DNA of 7,118 bases, from assembly GCA_012961655.1 (NCBI GenBank), contig DTYX01000439.1:1-7118 (forward strand), in the 5' to 3' direction. This DNA is from Candidatus Poribacteria bacterium (GTDB lineage Bacteria > Poribacteria > WGA-4E > DTYX01). The notes beneath the pieces were generated by a model that was given only the letters and a program-made list of their open reading frames with translations, was not told where the DNA came from and did not search any database. Position 1 is the stretch's first letter. The number at the start of each line of letters is the position of its first letter. Of this stretch, positions 5,013 through 7,118 are shown one piece after another. The translations under genes and the position numbers were made by a program.

Positions 5013-6893
5013 CTATTGATTTGCATCCGCGATAGCTAAACTATTTGGCATGAGGCGAAATATGCCACCGGTTTGGTTAACCACAAGACTTTGAAAATCA
5101 TCACCAGGAAGCTGATAACCCTCAGCAATCATTCTATTCGTCGCGCCAGCGGGTAGCGGACCAAGAACATCGACTTGCACATTCAAAGAACGACAAACAT
5201 CAAGGGCTTCATCGACATCATAATTACCAGTCGAGGGTTCATCGGTGATAATGAACACAACACGTTGCGCTTGGCGAAAACGAATTTTGGGTAGACCCTC
5301 CACCATAGCATCTATCAGGTGTTCATCTCCTCCCATCGGAAGGGTTAATAGGTTCATGAACTTCTCCGGATCAGTGAGCGTGGGTTGCGCTAACACGGTT
5401 ACTCCGTCTATGGCGTTCACCGCGTTCTTCGCTTCCGCGAACAGCATCAAACCGATACTATAATCCAAGGCAAATAGGTCAATTGTGCCGATGAACTCAG
5501 TGAATCCCTGTCTTAGAGCCGCTATTTTGCCGGCCATGCTGAGGCTATAATCCAAGACTATAACAATTTCCACCGCGGCATCGCTTATCTTCGAGTTTGC
5601 ATCAGATGTACGAGCGATATGGCGCGCGATATCGCGGAAACTCTTGAGCAATTTCCAATTAGAACTGCGCGAAGTTGGCAAACCGGTACCTTGGACGACA
5701 ACTGACGAGGGACGTTGTCCGCCAGGAATCTCTTGCCATAGACCATTGGTTCTCTGCGCTAGCTGCCTCTGAAAATATTCATTGTATCCCAGCACATGGA
5801 CTATGACGTTCTGACGTCCGGATTCCTGCAAAACCCAATCTCGACGTTGATAATAAGCGTTTTTCTCCGTCCATCCTGTCGTAGCGGGTTCATCCGTCAC
5901 CAGTATCAGGTGCTTCTCAGCTTCAGGGCGGAATTCCAGGTAGATTAGAGCTTTCCAGAGCGCATCCAAGGCGTGTTCATTGCCGGAGATGCGTAAACTT
6001 CTCATTCGACGTTGTAATAGCATTGGGTCAGAAGTTAACGGGTCGATTTCGATCTTTTCTCCATACCGACGCACGCTGAATTCAACAAAACCCAACCGGT
6101 AATCCAGGCCCGCTTTATCATAAGCATTTGTCATGCTGAACAGAGCGTCAGCCACCTTTTGGATATTATCTTGCATGCTGAGGCTGGTATCCAGCACGAA
6201 GACTATGTCAGCGTACCCCGTTTGATTATATGTCAGAATATGTTGAGCAATATTGAATAACGCATCTCCAAATGGGCTGTATGTTTCTGCTCCGATGTCT
6301 GTATTACCCTCCAATTGATCTTCCTGCGGAAAACTAATATCCACCACATCAGTCATCCGTGCTATTCCCAAACCGCCTCCTGCCGCTCCTGAGCCACGAA
6401 CCCGTTGCCGAAAACTACTCATACCGTCACCAGCTTCCGGAGCATTACGGCTAGACATCTGTTTGGATAGCATAATCTCATCTTGCCTTAGACCTTCTAC
6501 CATGGTCATAACATCTGGCAAAACCTCTGTCTTCTCCATATTTCTCTCTACCGATGCGTTCCGAATTACGGGCACTGGCGCTTGAGCAATGACCTCGTTG
6601 AATTTACTTGCTGATTCATCATGTATCTTTCTTGTAATTTCCTTAGTCACGTTTTGTCGCTCCGTCGGGTCAATCGGTTTAATCTCTATCGGCTTGTGGG
6701 ATTTAGGCCGTCGCGGACGCAATTCATTCGCATCAATAAAACTCAACTGCACTACCTCTTCGTCTCTAATCGGTTTCTGAGAATACAAAACAAAACCCGT
6801 TATAATGAAAGCTATCAAATGCAAGCATAGTGAGATGAAAAAGGCATTAATATCTCGCACGCGGTATAAATTTCTGAACCTGAAACCTAGCAT
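5013..6893 (-). CDS. Membrane-anchored protein with TonB-like N-terminus and two von Willebrand factor A domains
   Basis: The 626-residue protein has a basic N-terminus and one membrane helix (about 16-38) containing S-L-C-L-H (Ser21, His25). A charged, proline-containing linker follows, with PRRPKSHKPIEIKPIDP at about 60-76. This arrangement resembles the anchor of TonB energy transducers and implies an inner-membrane protein facing the periplasm. A low-complexity linker with a glycine patch (168-176) leads to two VWA domains. VWA1 (about 226-390) has the metal-site motif DTSLS at 235-239 and LVTDEPAT at 331-338. VWA2 (about 441-610) has DYSLS at 448-452 and IITDEPST at 548-555. Both carry a G-[NG]-x-E-H-like loop (GNEH 304-307, GGDEH 521-525) where many VWA domains have threonine. 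VWA domains bind protein ligands through a metal ion. ATG 6893 is the only start before an in-frame stop at 6918-6920; the nearest ribosome site, GAGG, is 14 bases away and weak. It heads the cluster with the TPR lipoprotein. The partner and process are unknown. Confidence 0.5.
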   Translation of the reverse strand: MLGFRFRNLYRVRDINAFFISLCLHLIAFIITGFVLYSQKPIRDEEVVQLSFIDANELRPRRPKSHKPIEIKPIDPTERQNVTKEITRKIHDESASKFNEVIAQAPVPVIRNASVERNMEKTEVLPDVMTMVEGLRQDEIMLSKQMSSRNAPEAGDGMSSFRQRVRGSGAAGGGLGIARMTDVVDISFPQEDQLEGNTDIGAETYSPFGDALFNIAQHILTYNQTGYADIVFVLDTSLSMQDNIQKVADALFSMTNAYDKAGLDYRLGFVEFSVRRYGEKIEIDPLTSDPMLLQRRMRSLRISGNEHALDALWKALIYLEFRPEAEKHLILVTDEPATTGWTEKNAYYQRRDWVLQESGRQNVIVHVLGYNEYFQRQLAQRTNGLWQEIPGGQRPSSVVVQGTGLPTSRSSNWKLLKSFRDIARHIARTSDANSKISDAAVEIVIVLDYSLSMAGKIAALRQGFTEFIGTIDLFALDYSIGLMLFAEAKNAVNAIDGVTVLAQPTLTDPEKFMNLLTLPMGGDEHLIDAMVEGLPKIRFRQAQRVVFIITDEPSTGNYDVDEALDVCRSLNVQVDVLGPLPAGATNRMIAEGYQLPGDDFQSLVVNQTGGIFRLMPNSLAIADANQ

Positions 6894-6993
6894 GTGTAAA
6901 ACACCATCCTCTGGAAACTACCGCCTTAACGTCAATTAAACATTTGAAATATATCGTAAAAATAATCCATTAATCCAAACATAAAGCAATATT

Positions 6994-7022
6994 ACTTTAA
7001 CATTTTTATCAACATTAGTCAA
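6994..7022 (-). promoter_or_regulatory. Sigma-70-like promoter of the VWA-TPR-kinase cluster
   Basis: On the minus strand TTGACT (7022-7017, five of six matches) and TAAAGT (6999-6994, four of six) are separated by exactly 17 bases. The start point would be near 6987, leaving an untranslated leader of about 93 bases before ATG 6893. The leader is AT-rich, and no clear riboswitch or strong hairpin was seen in it. Confidence 0.5.
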
Positions 7023-7035
7023 GAAAGAAATGTTT

Positions 7036-7118
7036 TTAGAGATTCTCAAAGGTGATAGCGGCATTTATCCGTAGCTCTGTCCCGCCAAAAGCTGCGACAG
7101 ACAATGGCATCACACCGC
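7036..7118 (-). CDS. Possible C-terminal end of an unknown protein entering from the right edge
   Basis: One minus-strand frame is open from the window edge to TAA 7038-7036 and reads 26 residues, ending S-V-A-A-F-G-G-T-E-L-R-I-N-A-A-I-T-F-E-N-L. The alternating hydrophobic pattern looks protein-like, as in a terminal beta strand. The piece is too short to identify, and another minus frame is also open for 23 codons, so this is a weak call. If real, the gene ends 14 bases before the -35 box of the next promoter. Confidence 0.5.
   Translation of the reverse strand, partial: GVMPLSVAAFGGTELRINAAITFENL

Noticed and set aside
5013..6893. Two VWA domains as an assembly duplication
   Set aside because: The two copies differ strongly outside the metal-site motifs, so this is an old internal duplication or pairing of domains and not a sequence artefact.
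3511..6893. A classic Bat aerotolerance operon
   Set aside because: There is no MoxR ATPase or DUF58 gene, and the VWA protein has two VWA domains and a TonB-like anchor, unlike BatA or BatB.
7071..7101. CTGTC/GACAG inverted repeat near the right edge as a terminator
   Set aside because: Only five outer pairs form, the inner bases do not pair, and no T-run follows.
1..7118. CRISPR array, tRNA, rRNA or insertion sequence
   Set aside because: No regularly spaced repeats, RNA-gene motifs or transposase-like proteins were seen in either strand.

Overview
The window reads as bacterial chromosome with moderate GC content. It has short intergenic gaps, Shine-Dalgarno-led starts (two of the larger genes start with GTG) and family-level matches to common bacterial proteins. 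A CehA/McbA-type metallohydrolase, a TPR lipoprotein and a TonB-like-anchored double-VWA protein occur together. That mix is reminiscent of Candidatus Poribacteria or related uncultivated Gram-negative lineages, but this is an impression and not a demonstrated assignment.

Layout: The left edge (1-998, + strand) holds the 3' part of a PHP-fold metallohydrolase gene whose start lies outside the window. Everything else is on the minus strand and converges on it. The 204-base convergent gap (999-1202) contains two hairpins, one suited to each direction. Reading in the minus direction from the right edge, there is first a possible C-terminal tail of an unknown gene (7036-7118). A good sigma-70-like promoter (6994-7022) follows, then a tight three-gene cluster: a membrane-anchored protein with two von Willebrand A domains (6893-5013), a TPR lipoprotein (4980-4180) and a cytidylate-kinase-like protein (4164-3511). 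A 294-base gap comes next. It carries an extended -10 promoter, a very good ribosome binding site and a 29-codon ORF that resembles the start of a ribbon-helix-helix antitoxin. After it come moeA (3216-2014) and a beta-type DNA methyltransferase (2009-1203), separated by 4 bases.

How the genes may work together: moeA belongs to molybdenum cofactor synthesis. The methyltransferase seems to be translated from the same message by reinitiation and has no restriction partner in view. The VWA and TPR pair suggests a cell-envelope protein assembly, with one partner in the inner membrane facing the periplasm and the other a lipoprotein. The first 40 residues of the VWA protein resemble the TonB anchor, including an SxxxH motif in the membrane helix. 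This is the most interesting feature of the window. The kinase-like gene is tightly spaced behind them, but its functional link is unknown. No CRISPR array, rRNA, tRNA or insertion sequence was recognised.
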